Translations under genes and position numbers: made by a program
From: Neoscytalidium dimidiatum
Lineage: Eukaryota > Ascomycota > Dothideomycetes > Botryosphaeriales > Botryosphaeriaceae
Assembly (NCBI GenBank): GCA_037367355.1
Contig: CM074698.1
Location: 4,092,001 to 4,156,000 of the forward strand
Length of the DNA stretch: 64,000 nt
Direction of reading: 5' to 3'
Shown here: positions 23,405-35,649 of the stretch, in pieces
Numbering within the stretch: position 1 is the stretch's first letter
How the letters are laid out: each line of letters starts with the position of its first letter
The notes under the pieces: model-generated
Databases searched by the model: none
What the model was told of the DNA's origin: nothing
Seen by the model: only the letters and a program-made list of their open reading frames with translations

Positions 23405-24586
23405 TCCTACCTGCCTGATGTCACGTCAGGTCCTCTGCTGCCTTGCTTAGAAATTCAGCGCGTTTTGGCGTCCAAATAGTCATGTTGTTTTGCCCGTTCA
23501 GTGCAAATTCACTCTTGCTTCGGTCGCGGCTAAACTACGGAAAGTATTTTCACAGTGTTGGACGCTTCGGATTGGATCCGACGCCGTTTTCAGGATAAAG
23601 GTCTACTCCACATGGCGGAGCATCTAGGCTTCCCGCTACATGAGTCGTGCCATTGTGGCTTGGGCGTCCACCAAGGTGCGTGGTCGAGAAGTAGTGGGTT
23701 CGACTGGCAGCAGATATATAGGCCGATCAGTGGAAATCCTCACCGCATACTATTCGTCGAACGTGCTCTTGATATATGTGTCAGTGCTGGATTGTAGTAG
23801 TAATCTTCCTGAATCGCAAAGAGTAGTCATCAATTACTAATATATCCTACCATGAGTCAATGACAAGCGCACCTATACTGGACTGGTAGCAGGAACAGAC
23901 ACAAATTGCGGGCAGCTGGAATGCCGTTGTCTTTTTGAACATAAATTCACTAGAGGGAGTCTACTTGAACCAAAAAAAAAAAAAAAAGCGCCGTTAGATT
24001 TGTAAGCATCGCGGTAGGTCGGTCGATTAAGCGGAAACCTTTGCTCTTTGCGTAAGAAGAAATGACAACGGGTGGCCAAGTCCTACCGCTGTGGGCATGT
24101 TCTTGGCTTGGCCATGGCGCCAGACAGAGTGAAGGTCAGACGACTATAGGTAGACTGAATTGGAACGGCTCCGAGATTGCGGAGGGGTTGGAGGATGTAA
24201 TACCAAATTTTGTAGTAGCTGAAGACGGTGCCTATTTGTTACAATAGTGCATCCTTGGGAAATGGTAAGTTCATAAGCATCAATCTAACGGATATTCCTG
24301 ATAAATAGAAAGGCTTACTCTCGGACGAACCTAAAACCGCCCTATAAGCGGACGAAAATGTTCGGTGACGGAGTGGCGTGCTGAGAAATATTTCGCTCGA
24401 AGAGGAAAGCTACCCGCATTAGCCAAGTCATGACCTACCATCATTACACTATTTGGTCTTACCATAGTCGAAGAGAGAGGCATACAAAAGGTACAGGCTA
24501 GATGTCTAGAGCTCTCCAATTCTCAGCCGCACTAATTTGACTACCTACTCGAGCACAACTAGATTTCATTTCTACACTCAAGCAAA
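23405..24586. other. Intergenic region, nothing recognised
   Basis: No supported gene across about 1.2 kb between the divergent SDR genes. A poly-A run lies near 23972-23987. Short frames lack motifs. Confidence 0.5.
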
Positions 24587-25546
24587 ATGGACGAATTCCC
24601 TACGCTCAAGCACATGGTCAAGACCACTCGCAAGACAGAGGTATGAGATGCGATGCCTTCGAATGGGACAACGCCGCTCACGTGGGGATACCAGTACCCG
24701 ACCATCTCGCCCCGCAACCCGGCAAACTCTGCAGCGAACAAAATCGTCTTCGTGACGGGAGGCGGAAGCGGCATTGGCTTCGCAACCGCTCGTGCTTTCG
24801 CTCTCGCCGGCGCCAAAGCCGTCATCATTGTCGCGCGGCGTGTCGAGACACTCAAAGCGAGGGCAGCTCAGCTCGCGGCCGAGGTGCCTTCGACCCAAGT
24901 CTTGACCCACCAGCTCGACATCTCCAACGAGGATGCCGTGAACAGCGTCTTCGCCGACGTTCGGAACAGCCTCAACGCGGACATCGATGTCGTAGTGCTC
25001 AGCGCCGCATACTTGACGATAGGCCTCCCGGCCCTGCAGTACAACACGAAGCAGCTGCACGACGCCTTTCACACCAACGTCATCGGCAACATCAACGTCG
25101 TGCGGGCCTTCCTCTCGACCGTCGATCCGACCGACCCGGAGTCCAGGACTGGAAAGGTCATTCTCGACATCTCGACGCACTCAAGCTACGAGCGCTACCC
25201 CATGCAGGCGCTGTACGGCGCCAGCAAGCTGGCCTTCACCCACTTCGTGCGGCACATCGGGGCTGAATACGCGCGTACCGGGCTGCGCGTTCACTCGTAT
25301 CATCCAGGCGGTATCCTGACGGATGCGGCGCGCGAAGGAGGGCTGACCGAGGACTCATACCCGTGGGACGACGTGAGTCTGCCTGCGGGGTTGGCGACGT
25401 GGTTGGCAAGCCCGGCCGCGGCGTTCCTGAACGGCAGGTTCATCTTGAGCAACTGGGACGTGGATGAACTTGCTGCTTTGAAGGACAAGTTTGAGGCAGA
25501 CCAGGATTTCGGCAGAATTGTTCTGAAGATCAAGCCGGAGCCGTAG
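24587..25546 (+). CDS. Short-chain dehydrogenase/reductase
   Basis: A 301-residue NAD(P)-dependent oxidoreductase. Exon 1 (24587-24640) encodes MDEFPTLKHMVKTTRKTE. A 54-nt intron (24641-24694) joins it in phase to YPTISPRNPANSAANKIVFV, the N-terminal pattern of many fungal SDRs, so this start is better than the ATG at 24653 inside the intron. The cofactor motif TGGGSGIG is at residues 39-46, the adenine-side motif VVLSAAY replaces NNAG, and the active site has DISTHSSYERYPMQALYGASK with Ser and YxxxK. The C-terminal part RFILSNWDVDEL is the usual lid of this subgroup. Substrate unknown. The following GST-like gene and Zn2Cys6 regulator lie on the same strand within 3 kb. Confidence 0.92.
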
Positions 25547-26136
25547 GGAGAGCGGGCGATTTACACTTTGTTTAATGGCGTTGCGAAACCTTTCGGAGAT
25601 GTGCATATTGCTCGATCAATGTAGATATCAAGAGTCGTCGTAGGTTCAATTGCTCTGGTAGAAGGCGACTGCCTAGGCAGAGGGTAGATCGCCATAGATT
25701 GATTGGTATGGATAAGCACTAGTCACACCTCGCTTTGCGGATGGAGGCTCAGAGCAACCTGAATGCGTTTAGCCAAGGGTGGGGCAGCAGATTGGGAAAT
25801 AGTACTATCTCAGAAGTCGATGACGCAGGGGCGGTTGAGTGAGCGGGGTCCAGCTGGACGAACATCAGGAGAATCTGATTCGCGCTAAAGATTGACCATC
25901 TCCCGCCCTAGACGGAAGTGTATTAGACTAGCATATCTCCCGCATGCATGACAAATGATGCTTCCTGGGCGGTGCATGGCGATTATGCTACCGATGGGTA
26001 CCATGTGAAGCCTCCGCTCGTGCGCGCCGTTATAAATAAATGAAACTTACGGACGGCCGCATACCCTGTAGGCTCTCTCAGGCAGTTTTCTATGTCCAAT
26101 CTTTTGGGGGGTTTCCAAGGCGCAAATTAAGTCGAA
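25547..26136. other. Intergenic region, nothing recognised
   Basis: No gene or clear motif seen. Contains the terminator of the SDR and the promoter of the GST-like gene. Confidence 0.5.
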
Positions 26137-27205
26137 ATGGATCTTCCGATCATCACATATGACTATGGTGAGTGATATTCGCTAAAGAAAAGGAAATTGG
26201 ATGTAGCTTGCCATCTGATGTAGCATGCAATAGACTTCTCACCTTTTGGTCAGAAGATTCGCTATCTTCTTCACCTCAGCGGTCTCCATTTCCAGCGGGT
26301 GGAACAACCGCCAGTGCTTCCTCGGCCAGATCTGCAGGCGCTCGGGATCACGTACAGGCGGATGCCACTGGTCGCGATTGGCAAGGATTTCTACTGCGAC
26401 TCGGCAGCTATCGTCAACGTGGTACAGCACAGACTAAAAGCGGTGCCGTCGGGGCCTGCCGACAAGGCGTTCGAGGCGTTTAGTTCTCAGTTATTCGAGA
26501 GCGTGCTCCGCGTGATTCCGGCTGACTTCATGGATCAGTCCTTCAAGAAGGACAGGGAGACAATCTTCCGTCAGTGAATGCAATCTGGGAAGTCGAACAG
26601 GTCACTGATAGTGCGCTGTATAGCGATTTTGAGCCGTCCGGATTTTGAGGCCATTCGACCCAGTTCTCTCGCGGGACTGCGGTCCGTGTTGGGTACTATT
26701 GAGACGGAATTTCTCGGACACGGTGGACGTTATCTGGGGGGAGACCAACCTACACTGGCGGACGTGTACGTTGCTCCGATTGCACGATGGGTGCTACTGA
26801 CCTTGGGAATCGGGGATGAGGCTGGATTTGAGAAAGAGGAGCTTCCTCGGGTGCATGCGTGGTCAGAAACAGTGCCGGTGCGGATTGGGTTTGCTGCTGA
26901 CTCGCGAGTTTAGGGTCGCACGCCTACCCTCCGTCCAACCAGACGTGATTGCGAGCACGGAGGCGGCAGGTCGGATCGTGAAGTCCAGGTACCTGGAGGA
27001 GACAGCAGATGTTCCTGCAGACGACGTGCTGGCGAAGTGGGCGGGCTCAAGAGTATCGGTCGAAAGCACTGATTCGACGCCAGGCTCGCATCCGCAGCTT
27101 GGAAGGCTGATCGTTGCTGGTCGCGATCAAATGGTGCTAGAACTGGAGAACAGAATCAGGCTGCACTTTCCGCGCAACGGGTACATTGTGAAGCTGGCAG
27201 AGTGA
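26137..27205 (+). CDS. Glutathione S-transferase-like protein with C-terminal extension
   Basis: A 298-residue protein in four exons: 26137-26167, 26234-26569, 26624-26861, 26914-27205. Exon 1 gives MDLPIITYDY, then DFSPFGQKIRYLLHLSGL starts the thioredoxin-like GST N-domain, which ends with the cis-Pro region RRMPLVAIGKDFYCDSAAIV. The helical C-domain includes GGRYLGGDQPTLADVYVAP. After exon 4 the chain adds about 95 residues including VSVESTDSTPGSHPQLGRLI and ENRIRLHFPRNGYIV, a beta-rich extension I recall from fungal GST-like proteins. If intron 3 is ignored the frame stops early at 26913, so the spliced model is preferred. The Ser in SPFG may be the glutathione-activating residue. Substrate unknown. 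Confidence 0.85.
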
Positions 27206-27700
27206 TGTCGATGGACGGGTTGGTCCTGGGCGGTGAGATCGACGGGCGCCTGTGAAGCGTGGCAGTGCACATCATAATCATAATATTGGAGGCTGCTCCA
27301 GTGCAGCAGATGAAGACAGCTCGAGAGACGGCAGCGGATTGTACGTAGCGGACGGTGGAGGAGAGGGCAGGAGTGAAGAGTAGTGTAGTAATACTTGTTG
27401 CACGTGCGGGTCGGCTTTCCGGCAGTGGAAGAAGCCAAGGGGCAGTAGTAGCTAGCTTACGTGAAACTCGAGGCTCGCCGTGACTTTCTTTTCCCCGCTT
27501 TCGGGCGACCTGCTTCCCGGCCCGGAGGGTGCGCCCGATGTCGTTGCGCTGCCGGCTATCGCTCTCCCTTCACCTTCCATTCCGCTCCCGCTCGCCGTCA
27601 ACCAGCTCACCGACGCCTCTGGTTTGTCGCACGGCTCGGAAAAGCTCTGATCGGGGCGTCAGTGACAGTGCGCCACTCAAGACCACCACTCCGAGGGCGG
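27206..27700. other. Intergenic region upstream of a Zn2Cys6 gene
   Basis: No separate gene. The frame upstream of the chosen ATG at 27701 is open from about 27461, but its content (Arg/Pro-rich, GC-driven) does not look like protein, so it is treated as leader or promoter. Confidence 0.5.
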
Positions 27701-29464
27701 ATGCCGTCCCCCAAGCCCTCCCGCACCCCGAAGAAACGCACAAAGACCTTCACCGGCTGCTGGACCTGCCGCTCGCGAAGCCTCAAGTGCGATGGCGCAA
27801 AGCCCCACTGCGACCGCTGTCGTCGCTCCAAGCGCGAGTGCGAGGGCTACGGCATTAGGCTCTACTGGATCCACCATGACGAGTCTGCGCCTCCCCAGGG
27901 CATGCAGATGAGGCGCCTGTTCGACGACGCTTCCCGCCAGAACCCTGTCTACGCGGACGCTTTCCTGGACGACACCCTGGAGAATCTAGATTCAGTCCGT
28001 GGCCCTTGCGACGTACACGTCGAGCCCTTTGGTGTTTTCTCTATCCAGCACCCTCGGTATGCGCCGACCACCGACACCGGCTACTACTACTACTACGACG
28101 ACGACGACGACGACGACGCCTGCGCTGAACTCAGCTCGCCAGCGGCGTCTACCGCTAGCCTCAGTAGCTATGACAGCAGCCTCGTGCCCTACTCGCAGCA
28201 AGGCTCCCCGGCGGACCTGGTTTCGCCCTTCGCTTTCTCCTCTTCACAGTCTCGGGGCTTGCGGCTTCCACCGCAGCTCCAGCCCTTCCTGGTCTCCGCC
28301 ACCCTCGAAGAGCGACGTCTCTTTGACCACTGGTCATCCACCCTAAGCGGAATATTCCTGCCAACTCCACGTCCAGACAATCCTTTCCGGAGCGTCTACA
28401 TCCCGCTCGCGCTGGGCTCGGGGGACGTGACCGTGGCCCATCCTGGCACCGCCGCGCTACTCCACAGCATCTATGCCATTGCCGCATTCCACATGGCTGA
28501 GACGGACGAGTCGAAGAAGGACCACTCTCTCATCGCCGTCAAGCACTACAAGACCAGTCTGGCCTACTTGCGCCAGTGCGTTGCCGAGACTGGCGAGCAA
28601 CCCGAAGCCGTCTTCGCTACCATCACCCTCATGGTTTCCATCTATCTTGTCGTCGGCAATTCGTCCAATTGGCGCATCCACATGCAGGGCGGCCGAGACT
28701 GGCTCAAGTCCCAGCTGCCTTCACTCCGTAAAGGCCACTTTGCGCCCATTCTGTACCAGCTCTTCCGATGTCTCGAGGTTATCGGCCTTTGGCACAACGA
28801 TGCCCGCCTCTTGGAGTGCGACCCTTCCACTCAACCGAGCGTCGTCACCGAGCTGCCCGACGAAGATGAAGCTTACACTGCTCCCGACTTCTACTGCCTC
28901 GATCGGTATTTCGGCTTGCCCAAGCCCATATTCCTTGCCCTTCAGAGCATGCAATCTTTTCGACGTCGGCCCTTCCCTCCCACCCGCGAGGAGATGGACG
29001 CGGTCGAGCAGGAAATCGAAGCTGTCAGGCCACTGGTGGCTCGCCTCCGTCCTTCCGACGGTATTAGCGAACGACTGCTCGTCCATCACTACATGGTATT
29101 CTACTACGCATGTCGCATCAACCTGAACCGCGAATTCCGCTGCGTGCCGCCCGCCGGCGTGCAGCATCTCGTAGAGGAGTGTTTGCAGCATCTCGAGCTG
29201 ACATACAGCATTGAGCAAGCCGTGCGTGTTTGCGGAATCAGCTGGCCATTGTTTGTGACAGCGTGTGAGGCTGAAGGCGAAGAGCTGCGTGCGAGGATAT
29301 TTAGGCTCTTTGAGAAAGGCAGGATCCTGGGTATCGGAAGCATCAAGAAAGCGTCGAAGGTTGTAGAAAAAGTATGGGAGCAGCGAGATCGGACTGGCAA
29401 TTTTGATACACGGGAGAGACAGAAGATCATGGAGAGCATGGGGATGGACTTGCTTCTGGCTTGA
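27701..29464 (+). CDS. Zn2Cys6 transcription factor with fungal-specific domain
   Basis: A 587-residue intronless regulator. The binuclear zinc cluster has cysteines at residues 20, 23, 30, 37, 40 and 47 (spacing 2-6-6-2-6), preceded by a basic arm PKKRTKTFTGCWTCRSRSLK. A low-complexity run of Tyr then Asp codons (near 28081-28119) and a Ser-rich region link it to a long helical domain, LPPQLQPFLVSATLEERRLF through SYDSSL-type linkers to the C-terminus. The layout agrees with the fungal-specific domain 2 family (arginine-metabolism regulator ARG81/acr-2 style). The ATG at 27701 is taken because it opens just before the zinc cluster; an upstream in-frame extension is unlike protein. Targets unknown. 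It follows an SDR and a GST-like gene on the same strand. Confidence 0.93.
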   Translation: MPSPKPSRTPKKRTKTFTGCWTCRSRSLKCDGAKPHCDRCRRSKRECEGYGIRLYWIHHDESAPPQGMQMRRLFDDASRQNPVYADAFLDDTLENLDSVRGPCDVHVEPFGVFSIQHPRYAPTTDTGYYYYYDDDDDDDACAELSSPAASTASLSSYDSSLVPYSQQGSPADLVSPFAFSSSQSRGLRLPPQLQPFLVSATLEERRLFDHWSSTLSGIFLPTPRPDNPFRSVYIPLALGSGDVTVAHPGTAALLHSIYAIAAFHMAETDESKKDHSLIAVKHYKTSLAYLRQCVAETGEQPEAVFATITLMVSIYLVVGNSSNWRIHMQGGRDWLKSQLPSLRKGHFAPILYQLFRCLEVIGLWHNDARLLECDPSTQPSVVTELPDEDEAYTAPDFYCLDRYFGLPKPIFLALQSMQSFRRRPFPPTREEMDAVEQEIEAVRPLVARLRPSDGISERLLVHHYMVFYYACRINLNREFRCVPPAGVQHLVEECLQHLELTYSIEQAVRVCGISWPLFVTACEAEGEELRARIFRLFEKGRILGIGSIKKASKVVEKVWEQRDRTGNFDTRERQKIMESMGMDLLLA

Positions 29465-31329
29465 TCCATGAGGATGCGTACGTAGTAACCCCAAAAGCAG
29501 GCGGGCAGCCATGGAGACCTCGGAGACTGAGCTGCTGGATTTCTCCGTCACCCCGCCGGTTGCGCCGAAGATGGCCATAAGGACGGCGAAAGAGGCATAT
29601 TCAGTCTTGGCTCTTGTAAAAATGGAGTCTCCTGATCTACCCGCGCGCGGACATATCTGACTCGGGGTGCAGCGGATAAATGGAGAAAGGGCGTGGCGGT
29701 ATCTGCAGCGCCGGGTCTCTTGCTCCGGTGACGAGTTCCAGGGGGCTAAGACGAGCACTACCTTGCTCACGCTCATCTTCACTTCGCACTCGACATCCGT
29801 ACTTCTCCTCGCACCATCCACATGACAAACGATGTTAGCTCTTTTCGGGATATTGGGGTTATGCGCTTCTATTTCGGCCGAGATTTATAATCATGGTGTC
29901 CGCCGCTATAGAAGTAGCCATTGTGTGCACGCAGATACGACAAGGCGGGAAGCACAGAGTGCGGAGGCGGCCTGCGGAGGCTAAACGGTTAGCTTTTCGA
30001 GCAAGGACCGCTTGCGCGGTGAACATCCTCGGGCCTCTACACAGTCTGTCCGTCGCCACCGGCGTTTGATATTGCGGTAGTAAATAGGCAGCGCCGAACA
30101 AGAGGCACCGGACGAGGGAGCCTCCTCGCACTCGCCCAACGGCCGTGCAGCTCTACATTGACTTTGTACACAGTATGTATACCGTAGTGCTATAAATGGC
30201 AAGGTCGACCCCACGTCATGAAATATGGTGGCTCAAACATCGACGTTAGACATTCCGTCAATTTTACGATTTTGAACACGGTTTTCCTGCAACACCTTCG
30301 AAACCGCCATTGCACGCCGTGAGGAAGGATTTATCCAAACAGCGCTCAGAAACATGAGGAGATGACGCAAGGTGCGAAGGGGCATCCCTTAAGCCGTTCA
30401 TGCCTACCGCCAGCTCAGCTCCCTAGAGCTCAGGCCTTCTCATGCCATCAAGCCTCTCCCGCAGCCGTTGCGCTGTTTCTTGTTCCTGACCGGCGCGAGT
30501 CAGGCACTCGATTACGCCAAAGATGCTGACCGGCTCGTGATTGGCCAGCTCGTCCGCTATAGGCGCTGCGGCGAAATTCCGCTGGCAAGATGCGTGGGCG
30601 GATTACCAATTCGGCCTCCATCATGAGTCGTCCGCCCGATTTATATCATCACCATGACCTTCGAAGTGGCCCTTGCGCAAGCTCAGCCCGCGGCTCTGCG
30701 GAACTTGCCTTCTCCGCGCCTACACGAAATCGGTCGGCACCGACATCGTGGCATCGATCGGCGAAGCCTCTGAACGCAGTCTCAGGCCCTCCGATCTGGC
30801 CGCCTCGTCTGTTTGTTTCACAGCGGGAAGTGCTGGTCCATGGGGAAGCTGAGGCAGAGGGGCCCGGCCGCCTGCCAGGGACCGGTCGGCGCTAGAACGA
30901 TCCCTTCATCGAGCTTCTGGCATAGGGAACCATGCCTGTTTTCGCATCTCCTCCCGCCGATTCCGAGCTTTGTTTCCTGCGCCACCGCACACTAACCCCA
31001 ACTGGTCGGCCAGCCTCGCAAAACATCTGCCCTTGCTGCCATGACGGCAAGCCGGCCCAGCTAGGTGACTTTCGTGCTCTGAGCTCGTATTTTCCAGGAC
31101 TTTTCATCTCCAAGCCTCAACCCATCCCCCACGAGCTCCCTGCGGTCTGTTTCCGCGACAGGTACCATGGCTCCATGGCCACCTCCTGCCCAAATTCGTT
31201 ACTCGATTCAGGGCTTAGAAATCTGGATGCCGTGCCATCATCGAAACGTGCCAGAGGGTATATATTCAACCTCGCATCCTTTGCTTGAGTGGACAAAGGT
31301 CGTGCATCAACCTTAACTTTATCGCCAAC
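29465..31329. other. Intergenic region, nothing recognised
   Basis: About 1.9 kb without a supported gene. Frames near 30590-31288 are short and have no motif or splice structure. A TATATA-like sequence near 31258-31263 may serve the following gene, whose ATG is about 70 nt further on. Confidence 0.5.
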
Positions 31330-32600
31330 ATGCTTTCTGCGACCTTGATCTCCTGCATCCTGGCCGGCGCGTCCGTGTCCTCTGCGTTCGACCCTCAGCT
31401 GGGCTTCAACAGCTACGTCGAGGTCGAGAACCGCACCTTGGACGAGATCTACCAGGCCGCCTTGAAGGAGGGCGGCACTCTGACCGTTTGGCATGGCGGG
31501 TGAGTGCACGGGAGATTGCGCTTTGGCTGACAAAGCGCGGCTGACTCGGTACCAGTGACGAGAAGAACCAGCAGGACTCTCTCAAGCAGGCCTTCGAGGC
31601 CAAGTTCCCGGGAATAACGCTGAACATCACCGTCGACCTGTCCAAGTACCACGACGTCAACGTCAGTGCTCTCGTCATTCCCACATAACCATTGGCTCAC
31701 CATTTGCAGCTTGACCAGCAGCTCGCCACGGATAACGTTTATGTGGACAGCGTCATCCTCCAGACCCTGCACGACTACCCTCGCTGGAAATCTCAGGGCG
31801 CTCTCTTGCCGTACAAGCCTCTTGGCTGGGACGAAATCCATGACGAATACAAGGATAACGACGGTGCCTACACTGGTCTGTACATCTTCGGTTGGTCCAA
31901 CGTCTGGAACAGCCAATACGTCAAGGATGGCCCGAAGGAGTATGAGGACTACCTCAGGCCTGAATTTAAAAACAAGCTCGTTCTTACGTATCCCAATGAC
32001 GATGTAAGCCTCATTTTACCCAGTCCGATCTGGCGAATCCCGCCTTCACTTTGCCCGCGTATTAACAAGCACCCAACCGTTCAGGACGCCGTTCTCTACG
32101 CCTTCGACCTTGTTCTCAAGCAGTATGGTTTGGAATGGTTCGATCAGCTCCTAACCCAGAACCCTCGCTGGGTGAGAGGTACCGCAACGCCCGCAACCCT
32201 GATCGCCTCCTCCAACGGCACTTACGTCGCCTCTTTCACCACCTCCCTCGGCATCCAGGCCCCGGCCCCTTACAACAACTCGTACCCTTCGAACGGCCAG
32301 TTCGTCACCTGGCCCCAGACCGGCGCCATCCTCAAGGACGCCCCGCACCCTGAGAGCGCCAAGCTGCTCCACTCCTTCCTGCTGAGCGAGGAGTACCAGA
32401 ACGCGACCGGCAGCTGGAGCGTCAGAAAGGACGTCACTCCTCCCGCCGGCTTCCCCGATGCTCTCGAGATGCCTGGGACCAACCCCACCGACTTCGCCAA
32501 GTTCATGTCCGACCGCGCTGCTGTCGAGAGGCTCAGGTTCTTCTTCGAGGACAGGATCGGCACCGCCCAGGGCAAGAGCCCTCTTGAAGATGACTTGTAA
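31330..32600 (+). CDS. Secreted periplasmic-binding-protein-like protein (ABC-type Fe3+/SBP_bac_6 fold)
   Basis: A 361-residue protein in four exons: 31330-31499, 31556-31661, 31710-32003, 32085-32600. The N-terminus MLSATLISCILAGASVSSAF is a signal peptide. The mature part begins with ENRTLDEIYQAALKEGGTLT and VWHGGDEKNQQDSLKQAFEA, which is the first beta-alpha unit of bacterial type 2 solute-binding proteins of the ferric-iron group. WFDQLLTQNPRWVRGTATPA and SAKLLHSFLLSEEYQ are typical of the second lobe. There are several N-glycosylation sequons and no transmembrane segment. Bacteria pair such proteins with an ABC permease; none is present here and fungi lack that system, so this is probably an extracellular ligand-binding protein or enzyme derived from that fold. 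Ligand unknown. Confidence 0.9.
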
Positions 32601-35600
32601 ATGAGTTGACGGTGGATGATGCAAAGCTGCATCTCTCTGTGGATGATTCGCTTGATGGGAAACGGGTGTATGCAATATTTGAAACGTTTCATGTATATAC
32701 ATTTTCATCCTGTGTATAAAAGTACTGAACACCTGTACAAACACGTACTTATGGGGCATATTAGTGGATGGATTTGCTGGAGGTTAACAAATGAGATGAC
32801 TACATGCTTGCAGTGATCGTGAAGGGGTTTCTCAATCTGGTACAAAAACGCCGCAAGAGCTCCGAGGCTATGGGCACAAATTGGCCACACAGGCATAGAA
32901 CAGCACATAGATGGCGGCTTTTACGATAGCTTGAGTGCTATTGATCTGTATAACTTGGTGCTTCTGTTGTTCGGTGGTTAATGCTTTCTGTCACCCACAG
33001 TGGTCCGACGTATCTGTCCGGTGCGCCATATCTGCGGGCTTACCTTGAAGAAAAGGTTTCCAGAGGAATCTGGGGTATATATACACTTGAGTACAATGAT
33101 CTATAGATCTACGATTATTGTATGTGTGGTTAATGTATTATTCCATCTAAAATAAGTGGATTGAGCACTTCGGGAGGATTGGACGGGGTATTGGAGAACA
33201 CATCATATGGTACGTTAGAGACGGCGTACAGGATGGCAGGCAATCATTGGCTGGCATCTCAGCTAGAGCCTGGTCTTGAATACTGTAGGAATCGGTGAAG
33301 GGCACGGACCCTCGTGGTTCCACTGATATAGATGGGCGTTTTGACGTGCGAGTAGTCAATTAGTCGCCTCAAACCAGAGGGCTTGGATATCACAGTTTGA
33401 CATCTCGAACGGGGTGAAATAGTAGCACTCAAGCCTCTCCTTATTCTATAGCGTACTTGTCCCATGTGATTATGCGCAGAAGTGCGCAGAGCATGTCAGC
33501 CAATCAAAACCCCCGCACGCCGCCTTTACCCGTCGAACATAGAATTTGCGGATGTCTTCAGACAAGGGCTTTCAACCGTTCCCGAAAGCACGAAGATTCC
33601 CATCTGGCCAAGTCCAGAGTTTGAAGTACTGTTGATGTATATAACAAGTGACGAGGTTACTTCAAACGAACAGTGCTCTCAAGTTTGAGGATCAAAGCAG
33701 TACGGCCAAGACTTGAGTCGCGGTCGGGTCACGTCGGTCCAGAGGCTTCAATGTTGAGCGTGCATAACGGCCAGGTTCGGGAACCAGATCGCGAGAGGCA
33801 AGCCGTGTCTAGGCTCGAAGAAGCAAAATGCAGCTGATGAAATGCGACGACCCTGTCTTGAGTTTTTTGGACTGCATCACTTAGGGGCTTGATCTGATCA
33901 TTTCGCTCGATATAGCACGTCACAGCTTGACACAGCCGTTTTCTCAATCAGCTATCGTGAGATAGAAAGTACAAAGGATTAAAGAATAAAAGATGACTCC
34001 AGATTTTGGGTTATTGCGGGACAGTCAGCTAAAGGCTGCTGACATCGGAAACAGCCGAAAGAACGGGCTATTCTGATAGTGTTTTAGTAAAGACCCAGAA
34101 GCTTGGATAGTAACAGCCATGGCCAAACATCGGATGGCTCTCGTGGTGCCTCCGATGTCATGGCTATTTCGGAAAGGGAAAAGTTCATGCCCAAAGTCAT
34201 GGTAAATGGATTACGGATCGCGTTCTCCTGCCTCAATGGTTGAATATCAGAAGAATACTCGAATCGACGTCGAACTTTCCGCGCCTAAAGGTTCCTACAG
34301 TATCACCCACAGTCATATGTCTGCGTCGCCGGCTACCCTCAGATACATATTTACGAAAGTCAAGCATTCCGGCGTCGCCTATATCTCATTCTATGCATAC
34401 GGAACGCGCGTACAGTGAGCTTTGCTGGACCCTGTTACTGTTCATATGAGTCGGAACTTGCAGCTCTCAGTTAGAGGGGCTCTGAGCGTCCGGGTCTACC
34501 TCATACTTGCGGGTTTAGATTGGGCTTGAGGCATTCCCGGACCCACAGCGATTCTTTGTTACAGCGTAGAAGATGTTTCTCAAGAGATGCTTATCAGCTT
34601 ATTCGAGGTCGATTGTGTTTGTGCATAGCGGTTAAGTGGCTTTGACGTTGGAACATCGTATGACTCCTTTAAACTTCTATTGACAGTACGTACCGGGCAA
34701 AATTGGTTGCATTGACAGATTTTAGCCACTGCTAAGCTTTTTATTCATGGCAATAATTCTAAGCGACGTTGATGGATCCGTACGTGAATTGTGTGATACT
34801 GGGCTGTAGACAGGCATAAATGGCTTGCAGCACGCATTCCTAATTCCGAGCCTAATCATGATGCCTTGATCGCCGATATGCAAGCTAGAAGCAAGGAAGT
34901 GTTCCTGCGTCACAGACTGGGATGGACTAAGGGCGTGTTTGACACAGTAAAACCGGGGCAGGACTTGCCTAACCCAGCAGGACCGGCAATAGACGGCGGG
35001 CGGCATGTCTTACGCTGCGGCTGAACCTTCTAAATTAGCTCCTATTAGGCGAAAATCACAGCGAACCCAACACGATGGTTAAACTCCCCGCAGCGCTCAG
35101 CTCCACCCCCGCATCCCCAGACTTTCCCCACGTTCTCCAGATTTTCCCGAGTCGGCAAGCCCTTTCCCACCTTTCTCTATGCTGCTGAACCGGACGGACG
35201 CCGCCTATGTTTCTGCTGAGATTTCCGGGGGAGTGATTGGCTATGGTGGTGGTCCACGGGCCGACGGCGGTCTCCGGGGACGTTGGTGTGCGCTACTTTT
35301 CGCCGGCAGCCACCCGCCACTGTAACTAATGTGGTCCAGAGCCGCGCAGCCACACGGCGAAAATATAGCCTGACATTGTCATCCGGGGTAATCGCAAACG
35401 GCTCCCAGAGGCGTGGGTCTAGAAAGGGTAGTTGAACACCGACCCGCCCGGACTTGATTCGAAGTCAACCCAGACTTCTATATAACTCGGCACAACCCCA
35501 GATCAATCTCCAGTTCCTCCTCAGGCTCGAGCGCAAGACCTGAAGAGAGAACGGGAAGCTCTGACAATCGCCGCCCTTCTTTTCCGTTCCAGCATATTCC

Positions 35601-35649
35601 ACCGCCCAAGCACCAGGTCGTTGCCATCGTCCCCCCGAACTGCGCCAAC
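32601..35649. other. Long intergenic region, nothing recognised
   Basis: About 3 kb of mixed composition with only short frames. No transposase, repeat array or RNA gene was recognised. TATATAA at about 35477-35483 is a plausible core promoter element for the MFS gene starting at 35650. Confidence 0.5.

Noticed and set aside
23690..23720. tRNA-like T-loop (GGTTCGA)
   Set aside because: The flanking bases do not pair as a T-stem, and no anticodon arm or acceptor stem can be drawn. Similar motifs near 9055 and 57670 fail the same test.
27461..27700. N-terminal extension of the Zn2Cys6 protein by 80 residues
   Set aside because: The upstream part is Arg/Pro-rich, GC-driven text; the ATG at 27701 directly precedes the basic arm and zinc cluster, as in relatives.
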